Shown here in pieces: positions 54,172 through 64,000 of a stretch of DNA of 64,000 bases. The stretch's first letter is position 1, and every line of letters starts with the position of its first letter. The stretch comes from Pseudomonas abietaniphila (GTDB lineage Bacteria > Pseudomonadota > Gammaproteobacteria > Pseudomonadales > Pseudomonadaceae), in the NCBI RefSeq assembly GCF_900100795.1, contig NZ_FNCO01000008.1:186001-250000 (forward strand). Reading direction: 5' to 3'. The position numbers were made by a program, and so were the translations under genes. Under the pieces are notes generated by a model. That model was not told the DNA's origin, made no database searches, and saw only the letters and a list, made by a program, of their open reading frames with translations.

Positions 54172-56760
54172 TTAGATATCCCACACCAGATTGATCGCGA
54201 CGTTGCGCCCCGGCTCGGTCAGGCGGTCCAGGCTGGCGGGCGCGGTTACGCCCGCTTCACCGACGCCGTCGTAGCCGCGCACGTCCTCCCACTGCCAGTA
54301 TTTCTTGTCGGCCAGGTTGTACAGGCCTCCGCTGACCGTCACGTCGTCGGTCACTTTGTAGAAGCCGGTCAGGTCCAGCACACCAAAGCCGGGTGTCTTG
54401 AACTGAGTCGACGAACCGTCCGGTGCATGGAAGTTGGTGTCGTCCACCCGGGTCTTGCGCTTGACCAAGGTCCAGCTCAGCAAGCCGCCGTAGTTGTCGT
54501 GGTCATAACCCAGACCGAACACGCCGGTCAGCGGGTTGATGCTGTTGATCGGCTGGCCGGTGTCGTCATTGCGGCCGTACAGGTAGGCCAACGAGCCTTG
54601 GGTATAGAGGCCTTCAGGTGCGCCGAAGCTGTCCAGGTTCAGGCGACCTTTAAGCTCCACGCCTTTGATCGTGGCGTGCTTGATGTTGTTGGACTGGAAC
54701 ACCGCTTCGGTCGAGGTCGCCGGTTGAATGGCGTCTTCATTAATGAAGTCGCGGTATTTGTTGTAGAACACTGCCACGTCGAACGAGCCCTCGTCGAAAC
54801 GCCCACGCAGACCGGTTTCGTAGCTCTTGCTCTTCTCCGGCTCAAGGTTCGGGTTAGGCTCGACGATGTAACCGGTATTCAGGTTCTCGAAGCGGCCATA
54901 CAGCGCCTTGGCGCTCGGTGTGCGGAAGCCTTCGGCGTATTGGCCGTACCAGGTGTAGGCGTCGTCGATCGCGTACGTCACGCCCAGCTTGGGCGACAGG
55001 CGATGCCATTTCTTCTCTTTATCGTTGAACTGGTCCTGGCTGGTCAGGCTGACGGCGCGCAGGAACTCGTCGGTGGCGTGCGGGTTGAGCGTGGTGTAGT
55101 CGTAACGTGCGCCCGGCATGAAGGTCCAGTCGCCCCATTTGATCTGATCCTGGGCGAACAGTGCGTAGGTGTTGATCGTCGGGTCCGGGAAGTCGCTGTT
55201 CGGCGCCAGGCTGTCGGACGCCGTCGGGCTCGTCGCTCCGATGGTACGGCATGTGCCAAGCACGGCGGCGCAGGTGGCGGTGCCGCTGCGTTCGCCGGTG
55301 ACTTTCTGTTGTTTGAGCGTGGTGCCGTAGGTCAGCAGGTGCTCGGTGTCGGCGATGCTGAAAGCCTTGTCCAGTTGGGCATCGAAGATCCGCTGGCGCT
55401 CTTTGTAGGTGGTATCGCGCGTACGCCAGACATCGCGGCTGCCCGGCACATACCGCTCGATGGTGTTCTGGTCGGTTTTGGCGATCTGGTAATTCAGGCT
55501 CCACTTGACGTTGTCGACCAGCAGGCTGTCCAGCGCGAAGGTGTTTTCCAGACCGAAACGTTCACGGGTGATGACGTCGTTGCCTTCGCGTCCTCGGTAG
55601 AAACCGAACCCACGGCCACCTGTGAACGGCCCGCCCACCGCGCTTTTCTGATTGGTGTGCGTGTCGTCCTTGTACTTCTCGTAGGTGAACGCCAGCCGGT
55701 CGTTGTCGCCATAGTTCCAGCCCAGCTTGGCCAGCACGTTGGTCGCACGAACGTCTTCCGGGTTGGCGGCCGTGCGACTCAGGCCAGTGCCGCCGTGTTC
55801 GCCATAGGATTCGGTTTCGCGGCCATTGCGCTGGCTGACGTGCAGCAAGCCGTCGAAATCGCCTTCACGGCCTGCCACCGTCGCTGAGTTCAACCAGCTG
55901 TCGTCCGCTGAGCTGTAGCCGGTTTTCAGGCGAGCACCGACGTCTTTGCCCGGCTTGATGATGTCTTCCGGGTCGAGCGTGTAGTAGCTGACCGCACCAC
56001 CGATCGCGCTGCTGCCGTACAAGGCAGAGGCAGGGCCGCGCAGGATTTCGACGCGCTTGATGATTTCCGGGTCGACGTAGTTGCGATGGGTGTTGGCGTA
56101 AGGGCCGGAGAAATAGTTGTCGGGCACTTCGACGCCGTCGACCTGCGTGAGGATCCGGTCGCCGTCGATGCCGCGGATGTTGTAGCCGCTGGTGCCCGCA
56201 CGTTGGCCCGCGCCGCCCACGGAAACCCCGGGTTCATAGCGCACCAGATCACGAATGGTGTTCACGTTCTGCCGATCCAGTGCTTTGCGGTCGTGCACCG
56301 TGACCGTGCTGGGCACCGAGTCCACCGATTGCGCCTGACGCGTGGCGCTGACCGTCACTTGCTCCAGCGCCAGGGCGCCGGTGCTGCTGCGTTTTTCCAG
56401 CACGACGTTGTTATTGCCCAGGCTGCGATAGTTCAGGTTGCTCCCCACGAGCAGACGATCCAGCGCTTTTTCTGCGGACATCGTGCCGCTGACGCCGGGC
56501 GACGTCACGTTCTGCGCCAGATCCGACGCCATGCCGACCTGCCAGCCCGTGATCTTGCTGAATTCGTTCAGCGCCGACACCAGCGGTTGCTGATTGATCG
56601 AGAACGGGTAGCTGCCCGCCACGCGTGCCGGTTGTTCGGCGGCGGCAATGGGCGCGCTGTGAAGACCCGCGGTGAACACCGCGACGGTCAGCAGCGAGAG
56701 GGTGAAATGGCGGGTGGTTCGCGGTGAGTCGGGTGTGGCGGGGGTGAACGTGGACGGCAT
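54172..56760 (-). CDS. hxuA: TonB-dependent heme receptor with N-terminal signalling domain (HxuA type)
   Basis: This 862-residue outer-membrane receptor has a signal peptide (to about residue 40), an STN signalling domain (about 50-125), a TonB-box region LEQVTVSATRQAQ, a plug (VPSTVTVHDRKALDRQ..) and a 22-strand barrel. The FRxP...NPNL pair of heme receptors is present as FRTPSAKALYG and EPNPNLEPEKS. An STN domain means that ligand binding signals to a FecR partner; fecR and fecI lie directly upstream. No histidine lies between FRTP and NPNL, a common heme-ligand position. The order sigma-antisigma-receptor matches the Hxu system of P. aeruginosa. Confidence 0.87.
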   Translation of the reverse strand: MPSTFTPATPDSPRTTRHFTLSLLTVAVFTAGLHSAPIAAAEQPARVAGSYPFSINQQPLVSALNEFSKITGWQVGMASDLAQNVTSPGVSGTMSAEKALDRLLVGSNLNYRSLGNNNVVLEKRSSTGALALEQVTVSATRQAQSVDSVPSTVTVHDRKALDRQNVNTIRDLVRYEPGVSVGGAGQRAGTSGYNIRGIDGDRILTQVDGVEVPDNYFSGPYANTHRNYVDPEIIKRVEILRGPASALYGSSAIGGAVSYYTLDPEDIIKPGKDVGARLKTGYSSADDSWLNSATVAGREGDFDGLLHVSQRNGRETESYGEHGGTGLSRTAANPEDVRATNVLAKLGWNYGDNDRLAFTYEKYKDDTHTNQKSAVGGPFTGGRGFGFYRGREGNDVITRERFGLENTFALDSLLVDNVKWSLNYQIAKTDQNTIERYVPGSRDVWRTRDTTYKERQRIFDAQLDKAFSIADTEHLLTYGTTLKQQKVTGERSGTATCAAVLGTCRTIGATSPTASDSLAPNSDFPDPTINTYALFAQDQIKWGDWTFMPGARYDYTTLNPHATDEFLRAVSLTSQDQFNDKEKKWHRLSPKLGVTYAIDDAYTWYGQYAEGFRTPSAKALYGRFENLNTGYIVEPNPNLEPEKSKSYETGLRGRFDEGSFDVAVFYNKYRDFINEDAIQPATSTEAVFQSNNIKHATIKGVELKGRLNLDSFGAPEGLYTQGSLAYLYGRNDDTGQPINSINPLTGVFGLGYDHDNYGGLLSWTLVKRKTRVDDTNFHAPDGSSTQFKTPGFGVLDLTGFYKVTDDVTVSGGLYNLADKKYWQWEDVRGYDGVGEAGVTAPASLDRLTEPGRNVAINLVWDI

Positions 56761-56881
56761 CGATAGCGCTCCCTGTCATGCGGGTCTTTATAGTGTTGGC
56801 AAGTGCTTTGTTAATAGGAATCACTTGCATTGGCTATAACGAGACGTACGACGAACGGCTATCGCGTAAAAATAATTGTCC

Positions 56882-57847
56882 TCAGTTCAGAATGACCAGC
56901 GCAGGCAGCTCGTGCAGGCGTGCCGAAGTGATCTGCGCCAGTGAGCGCACCACGTCGATCGGGTTGTCCAGGCGGTAATTGCCGGTCACGGCGACCTGAT
57001 CCAGTCGGGTGTTGGCGCTGACGATCCAGCCCGGGTAATAGCGCCTTAACTCGGCCAGGACTTCGCTCATCGGGCAGTTATCGAAGATCAATCGTCCCTG
57101 AATCCAGGCCAGATCCTTGTTCGGGTCGGTTTTTTCACGATGGCCAACGCCGTCTGGCCCGACCCGCAGGCTGTCCCCGGCGCCAAGACTCACTTGAGAC
57201 TGGCCTTGGGTCGCCTGCACGTTCACCGCGCCGCGCTCGACCTGAATCTGCGCCACGCCGTCCAGGTAGCGGACGGCGAATGCGGTGCTGCTGGCGCTCA
57301 TGCGCACCGGACCGGCTTCGACTTCCAGTGGCAAACCCTTGGCGGTCGGAACTTCGAAGAAGGCTTCACCTTGATACAGACGCGCGATGCGTTGGCGGTC
57401 ATCCAGTTCGCTGGAGAACGCGGATCGGGTATTGAGTAGCACCTTCGAACCGTCCGAAAGCTCCAGCCGCTGGCGCTCTCCGGCGACGGTCAAGTGGTCA
57501 GCTTTGAATCGCAAGGGCAGGTCGCTGAAATTGAATAGCCCCAGCAACAACGCCGCCGCAGTGGCCAAGGGCACCCAATGTGGGCGCAGGCGGCGCAGCC
57601 TCGAAGGCTTTTTGGGTGCAGCCAGCTGAACGGCCGCTTCCAGCACGGGCTGCGAATTCCAGACCGCCTCGGCCTGGGCGAAGGCCTCGCGGTGCGCAGG
57701 GTCGGCCGCCAGCCACGCCTGAAAACGGGCGTGCTGCTGCACGTTGGCATCGTCCAGTTCGATCAGCCAGTTCAGGGCTTGATCCATGGCGCGGTCATTC
57801 GGCACGTCGGCCGCCTGACCGGGGCCAGGTGAGTGAGAGTCCGTCAA
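56882..57847 (-). CDS. hxuR: FecR-type anti-sigma regulator (HxuR-like)
   Basis: This 321-residue protein has the N-terminal cytosolic anti-sigma domain (DQALNWLIELDDANVQQHARFQAWLAADPAHREAFAQAEAVW), one membrane span (WVPLATAAALLLGLFNF, near 92-108) and a periplasmic FecR domain ending in an STN-like module. It passes the receptor's signal to the adjacent sigma factor. It lies between the fecI-like and receptor genes on the same strand. Confidence 0.9.
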   Translation of the reverse strand: MTDSHSPGPGQAADVPNDRAMDQALNWLIELDDANVQQHARFQAWLAADPAHREAFAQAEAVWNSQPVLEAAVQLAAPKKPSRLRRLRPHWVPLATAAALLLGLFNFSDLPLRFKADHLTVAGERQRLELSDGSKVLLNTRSAFSSELDDRQRIARLYQGEAFFEVPTAKGLPLEVEAGPVRMSASSTAFAVRYLDGVAQIQVERGAVNVQATQGQSQVSLGAGDSLRVGPDGVGHREKTDPNKDLAWIQGRLIFDNCPMSEVLAELRRYYPGWIVSANTRLDQVAVTGNYRLDNPIDVVRSLAQITSARLHELPALVILN

Positions 57848-57944
57848 GGAGCGTCCTCGGGTACACGGTTTGGGGCGGAAGTTTAGCGCTTACAGCCGCT
57901 GACGGTCCGCCGGGTTTCTTATGGTATGGATCAAGCCGCTCTCA

Positions 57945-58460
57945 TCAGCGCTCGAGTCGGGCTGCGACACCGACGCAAATCGCCATGATCAGCTTGAGTT
58001 CCTTTTGCACAGTGCTGGCCGACACGCCCAACTGCTCGGCGATCTCCAGGTAACTGGCGCCCTGAAGGCGACTGAGTGTGAAGATTTTCTGCTGCCTGGG
58101 CGTTAGTTTTTCCAGGCTGGCGCTCAGGCCTTCCAGCAGACGATTGGCGTGGGCAGCATCCTCCAGGGCAGGGTCGGGTGCGACCACGTTATGGATGTCG
58201 GCAATCGGCGCGTCGTCGACGATGGTGCGCGAATGGATTCGGTGGGCGCGCAAGTGATCCAGCGCCAGATTGCGCGCGGTCTGGAAAACGAACGGCTCAA
58301 GGTGGGCGATCGCGCGTTCACCCAGCGCACGGGTCACGCGCAGGTAGGTTTCCTGCAGCAAGTCTTCGGCGGTGCTGGGGTTGCGGACCATGCGCTGCAG
58401 GGTGCGCAGCAGGATCGTTCGTCGTGCGAGAAAAACATCATTGAAGTGAGACTGACTCAC
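57945..58460 (-). CDS. hxuI: FecI-type ECF sigma factor (HxuI-like)
   Basis: The GTG at 58460 (VSQSHFNDVFLARRTILLRTL) gives about 171 aa, the usual FecI size; an upstream Met would run through a REP element and the Fur box. Region 2 (DLLQETYLRV, with ARNLALDHLRAHRI) and region 4 (SASLEKLTPRQQKIFTLSRLQGASYLEIAEQLGVSASTVQKELKLI) are clear. It would direct transcription of the receptor gene when FecR is signalled, under iron control from the Fur box upstream. Confidence 0.9.
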   Translation of the reverse strand: MSQSHFNDVFLARRTILLRTLQRMVRNPSTAEDLLQETYLRVTRALGERAIAHLEPFVFQTARNLALDHLRAHRIHSRTIVDDAPIADIHNVVAPDPALEDAAHANRLLEGLSASLEKLTPRQQKIFTLSRLQGASYLEIAEQLGVSASTVQKELKLIMAICVGVAARLER

Positions 58461-58488
58461 GGGGACACCCGACCAGAAATCCAGTGAA

Positions 58489-58503
58489 TGATAATGCTTA
58501 TCA
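58489..58503 (-). promoter_or_regulatory. Fur box before the ECF sigma gene
   Basis: TGATAATGCTTATCA matches the 7-1-7 Fur site TGATAAT-N-ATTATCA with one mismatch and lies 28 bases before the chosen GTG. It predicts repression by Fur when iron is plentiful. Confidence 0.8.
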
Positions 58504-58570
58504 TCTGCTTTATTGGCAAGGTGGAAAGTTGCAAAGAAAATGTAAAGGCAAGTACGGCGAGGCTGTCTAT

Positions 58571-58676
58571 TGTGGGAGCGCGCTTGCTCTGGACCGCATC
58601 CGGACGAAGAGGCCGAAACATCCTGCACATTTGCTGTGACTGGACTTCAGCATTCGCGAGCAAGCTCGCTCCCACA
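58571..58676. repeat. REP-type inverted repeat
   Basis: TGTGGGAGCGCGCTTGCTC (58571) pairs with GAGCAAGCTCGCTCCCACA (to 58676). The element shares an inner word (CCGCATCCGGACGA) with the next REP. Confidence 0.85.
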
Positions 58677-58721
58677 AGACATCTCGGTTCGGCATGCAGC
58701 TGCGGTTAGCGCGGCCATACC

Positions 58722-58824
58722 TGTAGGAGCGCGCTTGGTCTGGGCCGCATCCGGACGATTGCAGTGTGTCAGTCACCAGACATGAACCTGACCCACCGCA
58801 TTCGCGGGCAAGCGCGCTCCTACA
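58722..58824. repeat. REP-type inverted repeat
   Basis: TGTAGGAGCGCGCTTGG (58722) pairs with the arm ending CAAGCGCGCTCCTACA (58824), between the ECF sigma gene and gap. Confidence 0.85.
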
Positions 58825-58843
58825 AAGGGCCATGCCGGAGTGT

Positions 58844-59845
58844 TTACTCGGCGTTCATCAACGCCAGGCAGTTGTCGAGCATGCGGTTGGAGAAACCCCA
58901 TTCGTTGTCATACCAGGCCAGCACCTTCAGCAGGCGACCGCTGACTTTGGTGTGGTTGGCGTCGAAGATCGATGACAGCGGGTTGTGGTTAAAGTCGTGA
59001 GAAACCAGCGGCAGGGTGTTGTAACCCAGGATTTTCGAGTGTTGCGCCGCTTCCTTCATGATCGCGTTGACCTCATCGGCCGTTGCATCGCGCTTCAGCT
59101 GAATGGTCAGGTCGACCAGCGATACGTTGATCACCGGTACGCGTACCGCCATGCCGGTCAGCTTGCCGGCCAGTTCAGGCAGCACCAGACCCACGGCTTC
59201 GGCCGCGCCGGTCTTGCTCGGGATCATCGACTGGGTCGCCGAACGCGCGCGGTACGGGTCGGTGTGGTAGACGTCGATTAGGTTCTGGTCGTTGGTGTAG
59301 GCGTGAATCGTGGTCATCAGACCGCTTTCGATGCCCAGCTCACGGTTCAATACCTGTGCCACCGGCGCCAGGCAGTTGGTGGTGCAGGACGCGTTGGAAA
59401 TCACCTGGTGCGACTGACGCAGCACATCGTGGTTGACGCCGTAGACCACGGTGGCGTCGGCGCCTTTGGCGGGCGCGGAGATGATGACCTTCTTGGCGCC
59501 TGCGGTGATGTGGGCCGCGGCCTTGTTGCGGTCGGTGAACAGACCGGTGCATTCGAACACCACGTCAATGTTCTCGGACTTCCACGGCAGCTCGGCCGGG
59601 TTGCGGATGGCGCTGACCGAAATACGGTCACCATTGACGGTCAGGCTTTCCTTGTCGTGCTCCACGGTCCCGTCGAACTGTCCATGCACGGTGTCGTATT
59701 TGAGAAGGTGGGCGTTGATCTCGCTGTCGCCCAGATCGTTGATGGCGACGACCTGCAGGTCCTGACGATAGCCTTGGGTATAGAGTGCGCGTAGGACGTT
59801 GCGGCCGATTCGGCCAAAGCCATTGATTGCGATGCGGAGAGTCAT
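58844..59845 (-). CDS. gap: Type I glyceraldehyde-3-phosphate dehydrogenase
   Basis: This 333-residue enzyme has the NAD-binding start TLRIAINGFGRIGRNVLRALY and the catalytic cysteine in the ASCTTNCLAPVAQVLN motif. It oxidises glyceraldehyde-3-phosphate in the lower Entner-Doudoroff/glycolytic path. It is transcribed away from edd, and a HexR-type operator stands 23 bases before its ATG. Confidence 0.95.
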   Translation of the reverse strand: MTLRIAINGFGRIGRNVLRALYTQGYRQDLQVVAINDLGDSEINAHLLKYDTVHGQFDGTVEHDKESLTVNGDRISVSAIRNPAELPWKSENIDVVFECTGLFTDRNKAAAHITAGAKKVIISAPAKGADATVVYGVNHDVLRQSHQVISNASCTTNCLAPVAQVLNRELGIESGLMTTIHAYTNDQNLIDVYHTDPYRARSATQSMIPSKTGAAEAVGLVLPELAGKLTGMAVRVPVINVSLVDLTIQLKRDATADEVNAIMKEAAQHSKILGYNTLPLVSHDFNHNPLSSIFDANHTKVSGRLLKVLAWYDNEWGFSNRMLDNCLALMNAE

Positions 59846-59867
59846 ACACCCGTCCTCAGTGAATTTG

Positions 59868-59882
59868 TTGTTGGAATTACAA
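59868..59882. promoter_or_regulatory. HexR operator, gap side
   Basis: TTGT-TGGAATT-ACAA matches the HexR pseudo-palindrome (TTGT-N7/8-ACAA) known from Pseudomonas gap, edd and zwf promoters. Confidence 0.75.
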
Positions 59883-59929
59883 GATTATTCTCATAAAAAT
59901 AGAAAACAAGCCTTTTTAGTGGCAGTATT

Positions 59930-59944
59930 TTGTTTTATCTACAA
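59930..59944. promoter_or_regulatory. HexR operator, edd side
   Basis: TTGT-TTTATCT-ACAA matches the same pattern, about 140 bases before the edd start. Confidence 0.75.
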
Positions 59945-60083
59945 ATAGAAACCCGTCAGGCCATCACAACTGTCTGAAAATCAAAGCCTTTGCTGAAGCG
60001 TTTCATTGGGGGCATGATTCCACGACGGTTTTTTGTAAGCGCCTGAACGGGTGACCACATCCGCTAGCCTGGAGTTCATGACA

Positions 60084-61906
<1,823 letters not shown>

Positions 61907-61910
<4 letters not shown>

Positions 61911-62872
61911 CATTGGCGATGGTGGGTGATATCGGCGGCACAAATGCTCGTTTTGCCATTTGGGAAGACGACCAGTTGCATTCGGTCCGGGTGTTTCCGA
62001 CGGTCGATTACGCCAGTCCCGAGAAGGCCTTGCTGGTTTATCTGCAGGACCTGGAATTGCAACTGGGGGATGTCGGCTCGATCTGCCTGGCGGTCGCCGG
62101 GCCTGTGACCGGTGACGATTTCCACTTCACCAACAGCCACTGGAAGATCAACCGGCAGGCGTTCTGCGCGGCGCTCAAGATCGACAACCTGATCATGGTC
62201 AACGACTTCACGGCCATGGCCCTGGGCATGACCCGGCTGCGTGACGACGAGTACCTGACCGTGCGTCACGGCAAGGGCGATCCGAAAGGTGCCCGCGTGG
62301 TGATCGGTCCGGGCACCGGCCTGGGTGTCGGCACCTTGATCCGCACCGGCGAAAGCCACTGGACCGCAGTGCCGGGCGAGGGCGGCCATGTCGACCTGCC
62401 GATCGGCAATCCGCGCGAGGCCATGTTGTGGATGCGGCTGATGGCCGAGCATGAACATGTGAGTGCCGAAACCATTTTGAGCGGTGCCGGTCTGTTGCTG
62501 CTGTATCAGGTCAGCTGTGCGCTGGACGAAGTCGAGCCGGTGTTGAAGTCGCCAGCGGCGATCACCTCGGCGGCGATCAAGGGTGACCCTGTGGCGAGTG
62601 CCGTGCTCGAACAGTTCTGCGTATTTCTCGGCCGTGTCGCGGGCAACAATGTGTTGACCGTCGGCGGCCGTGGTGGCGTTTATATCGCAGGCGGTGTGAT
62701 TCCGCGATTCGTCGACTTTTTCATGCAGAGCGGGTTTAACAAGGCCCTGGCAGAAAAAGGCCTGATGAAGGATTACTTCAAGGATGTGCCGGTGTGGCTG
62801 GTGACGGCCGAGTACCCGGGCTTGATGGGCGCTGGCGTGGCGTTGGATCAGGCGCTGGCAGCGCAAGGATAA
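61907..62872 (+). CDS. glk: Glucokinase Glk
   Basis: This 321-residue enzyme starts at a GTG overlapping the edd stop (GTGA). The ATP-binding motif MVGDIGGTNARFAIWED, NDFTAMALG and the GPGTGLGVG block match bacterial glucokinases. It phosphorylates glucose at C6 in the cytoplasm and feeds the same pathway as edd. Confidence 0.96.
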
Positions 62873-62885
62873 GTTCGCAACATGC

Positions 62886-62963
62886 TGTAGGAGCGCGCTT
62901 GCGACCTTTCAGTCACAGACGTGTCGTCTGGACTCACGCATCGCGGGCAAGCGCGCTCCTACA
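62886..62963. repeat. REP-type inverted repeat
   Basis: TGTAGGAGCGCGCTTGCGAC (62886) faces the arm GCGGGCAAGCGCGCTCCTAC (to 62962), after glk. Confidence 0.85.
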
Positions 62964-63006
62964 GTGGATTGTGCTCGCCGCCATTTTAGCGAGCCAACCC
63001 AACCCT

Positions 63007-63095
63007 TGTAGGAGCCGGCTTGCTGGCGATAGAGGCGTATCTGGCGGCATCAATGTGGCTGCCCGAACGTAATCGCCAGCAAGCCAGCTCCTACA
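63007..63095. repeat. REP-type inverted repeat
   Basis: TGTAGGAGCCGGCTTGCTGG (63007) pairs with CCAGCAAGCCAGCTCCTACA (to 63095). It belongs to a different subfamily from the previous REP and sits before gltR. Confidence 0.85.
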
Positions 63096-63148
63096 CTGTG
63101 TTATCTGTGCCCATAACAACAATTTCAGTGCCTACAAGGACGACTAAA

Positions 63149-63886
63149 GTGAACGCTGTCAGTAAATCGATTCTGGTGGTCGACGATGACCAGGAGATTC
63201 GTGAGTTGCTGCAAGCCTACCTGAGCCGCTCTGGCTTTCAGGTGCGTACCGTCGGCGATGGCGCCCAGTTCCGTCAGGCGTTCAATGACGAGCCGAGCGA
63301 CTTGCTGATTCTCGACGTCATGCTGCCCGACGAAGACGGCTTCAGCCTGTGTCGCTGGGTCCGGCAGCACCCGCGCCAGCCGCACGTCCCGATCATCATG
63401 CTCACTGCCAGTTCCGACGAGGCGGACCGGGTCATCGGTCTGGAGCTCGGTGCCGACGACTACATGGCCAAGCCCTTCAGCCCGCGTGAACTCCAGGCGC
63501 GCATCAAGGCGTTGCTGCGCCGCGCCCAATTCGGTCAGGAACGTTCGGGTGGCGAGGTGCTGGTGTTCGATGAGTGGCGTCTGGACATGGTCAGCCACCG
63601 ACTGTTTCACAACGATGGTGAAGAGGTGATCCTCTCCGGCGCCGACTTCGCGTTGCTCAAATTGTTTCTCGACAACCCGCAGCAGATCCTCGACCGCGAC
63701 ACCATCGGCAATGCCACGCGGGGTCGTGAGCTGATGCCGCTGGAGCGCATCGTCGACATGGCCGTGAGCCGCCTGCGTCAGCGGTTGCGCGACACCGGCA
63801 AGGCGCCGCGATTGATTCGCACCGTGCGAGGCAGTGGTTACCTGCTGGCGGCCAACGTGCTGCCGCAAGCCGGCAACGGCTACTGA
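63149..63886 (+). CDS. gltR: Two-component response regulator GltR
   Basis: The GTG at 63149 (NAVSKSILVVDDDQEIREL) has AAGGA eight bases upstream; a longer frame would run through a REP element. The product has about 245 aa: an OmpR-type receiver with the phospho-acceptor Asp in LLILDVMLPDEDG and the KPF motif, then a winged-helix domain. GltR with the GtrS sensor controls glucose uptake in P. aeruginosa. Position after edd-glk fits that role. Confidence 0.92.
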   Translation: MNAVSKSILVVDDDQEIRELLQAYLSRSGFQVRTVGDGAQFRQAFNDEPSDLLILDVMLPDEDGFSLCRWVRQHPRQPHVPIIMLTASSDEADRVIGLELGADDYMAKPFSPRELQARIKALLRRAQFGQERSGGEVLVFDEWRLDMVSHRLFHNDGEEVILSGADFALLKLFLDNPQQILDRDTIGNATRGRELMPLERIVDMAVSRLRQRLRDTGKAPRLIRTVRGSGYLLAANVLPQAGNGY

Positions 63887-63892
63887 TTGCCA

Positions 63893-64000
63893 ATGGTGAC
63901 CGAGAAAAAGCGTCGTCTGCCGGTACCGCGCTCACTGCTGGGGCGCATGCTGCTGTTGACCTTGCTGGCCGTGCTGCTGGCGCAAACCCTGTCCAGCCTG
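63893..64000 (+). CDS. gtrS: Sensor histidine kinase, N-terminal fragment (GtrS-like), cut by window end
   Basis: Only 36 codons are visible: a basic start (VTEKKRRLPVPRSLLGR) and a first membrane segment (MLLLTLLAVLLAQTL). It begins four bases after the gltR stop, where the GtrS sensor gene lies in P. aeruginosa. The identification rests on position and on the membrane start. Confidence 0.72.
   Translation, partial: MVTEKKRRLPVPRSLLGRMLLLTLLAVLLAQTLSSL

Noticed and set aside
63020..63148. N-terminal extension of gltR
   Set aside because: It would translate a REP element; GTG at 63149 has a proper ribosome site and gives the normal regulator length.

Overview
This window is Pseudomonas chromosome, most likely from the fluorescens/syringae side of the genus. 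The evidence is gene content and order (pepA-holC-valS, lptFG, a gcv cluster with a GcsR-like regulator, an edd-glk-gltR glucose cluster, aapJQMP, hupN, moaCDE), a high-GC coding style with long antisense shadow frames, and many Pseudomonas-type REP palindromes between genes. No rRNA, tRNA, CRISPR array, prophage or insertion sequence was recognised.

Layout. 1-5655: the 3' end of a very large CdiA/filamentous-hemagglutinin type exoprotein, whose AT-richer C-terminal tip is a candidate nuclease toxin, followed by a 68-codon zinc-ribbon gene that is the likely immunity partner. 5656-14508: a lipoprotein, yaaA, a polysaccharide-deacetylase-like protein with a degenerate active site, a PIN-PhoH ATPase, molybdopterin synthesis genes moaC-moaD-moaE, the RNA helicase rhlB and a carboxylesterase. 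14509-19209: the general amino-acid ABC transporter aapJQMP behind a good sigma-54 promoter match. 19210-20340: an unusual noncoding array of four near-identical ~234 bp units, each with a long hairpin. 20483-31990: an MFS exporter, an NTF2-like protein, a giant (about 1802 aa) dermonecrotic-toxin/LRR/NEL protein predicted to be a ubiquitin-ligase effector, a GIY-YIG protein, a GST and an AT-richer alpha/beta hydrolase. 32137-44184: housekeeping genes (glutaredoxin, ndpA, hupN, rlmF, valS, holC, pepA, lptF, lptG, an RDD protein, a cold-shock protein).

44578-52356 is a glycine/serine catabolic unit on the minus strand: the sigma-54 activator gcsR, then gcvH, gcvP, sdaA, gcvT. The gcsR-gcvH gap holds a -24/-12 promoter and two 18-bp sites resembling GcsR operators. 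glyA, which lies between gcvP and sdaA in P. aeruginosa, is missing here and a REP element occupies that gap. GcvHPT would cleave glycine and SdaA would turn serine into pyruvate.

52448-58460 is iron and heme related: a FecI-type sigma factor with a Fur-box match, a FecR regulator, a TonB-dependent receptor with an N-terminal signalling domain and a heme oxygenase, consistent with an Hxu-type cell-surface signalling system. 58844-64000 is Entner-Doudoroff glucose metabolism: divergent gap and edd with one HexR-type operator near each gene, then glk, the response regulator gltR and the start of its sensor kinase, cut by the window end.
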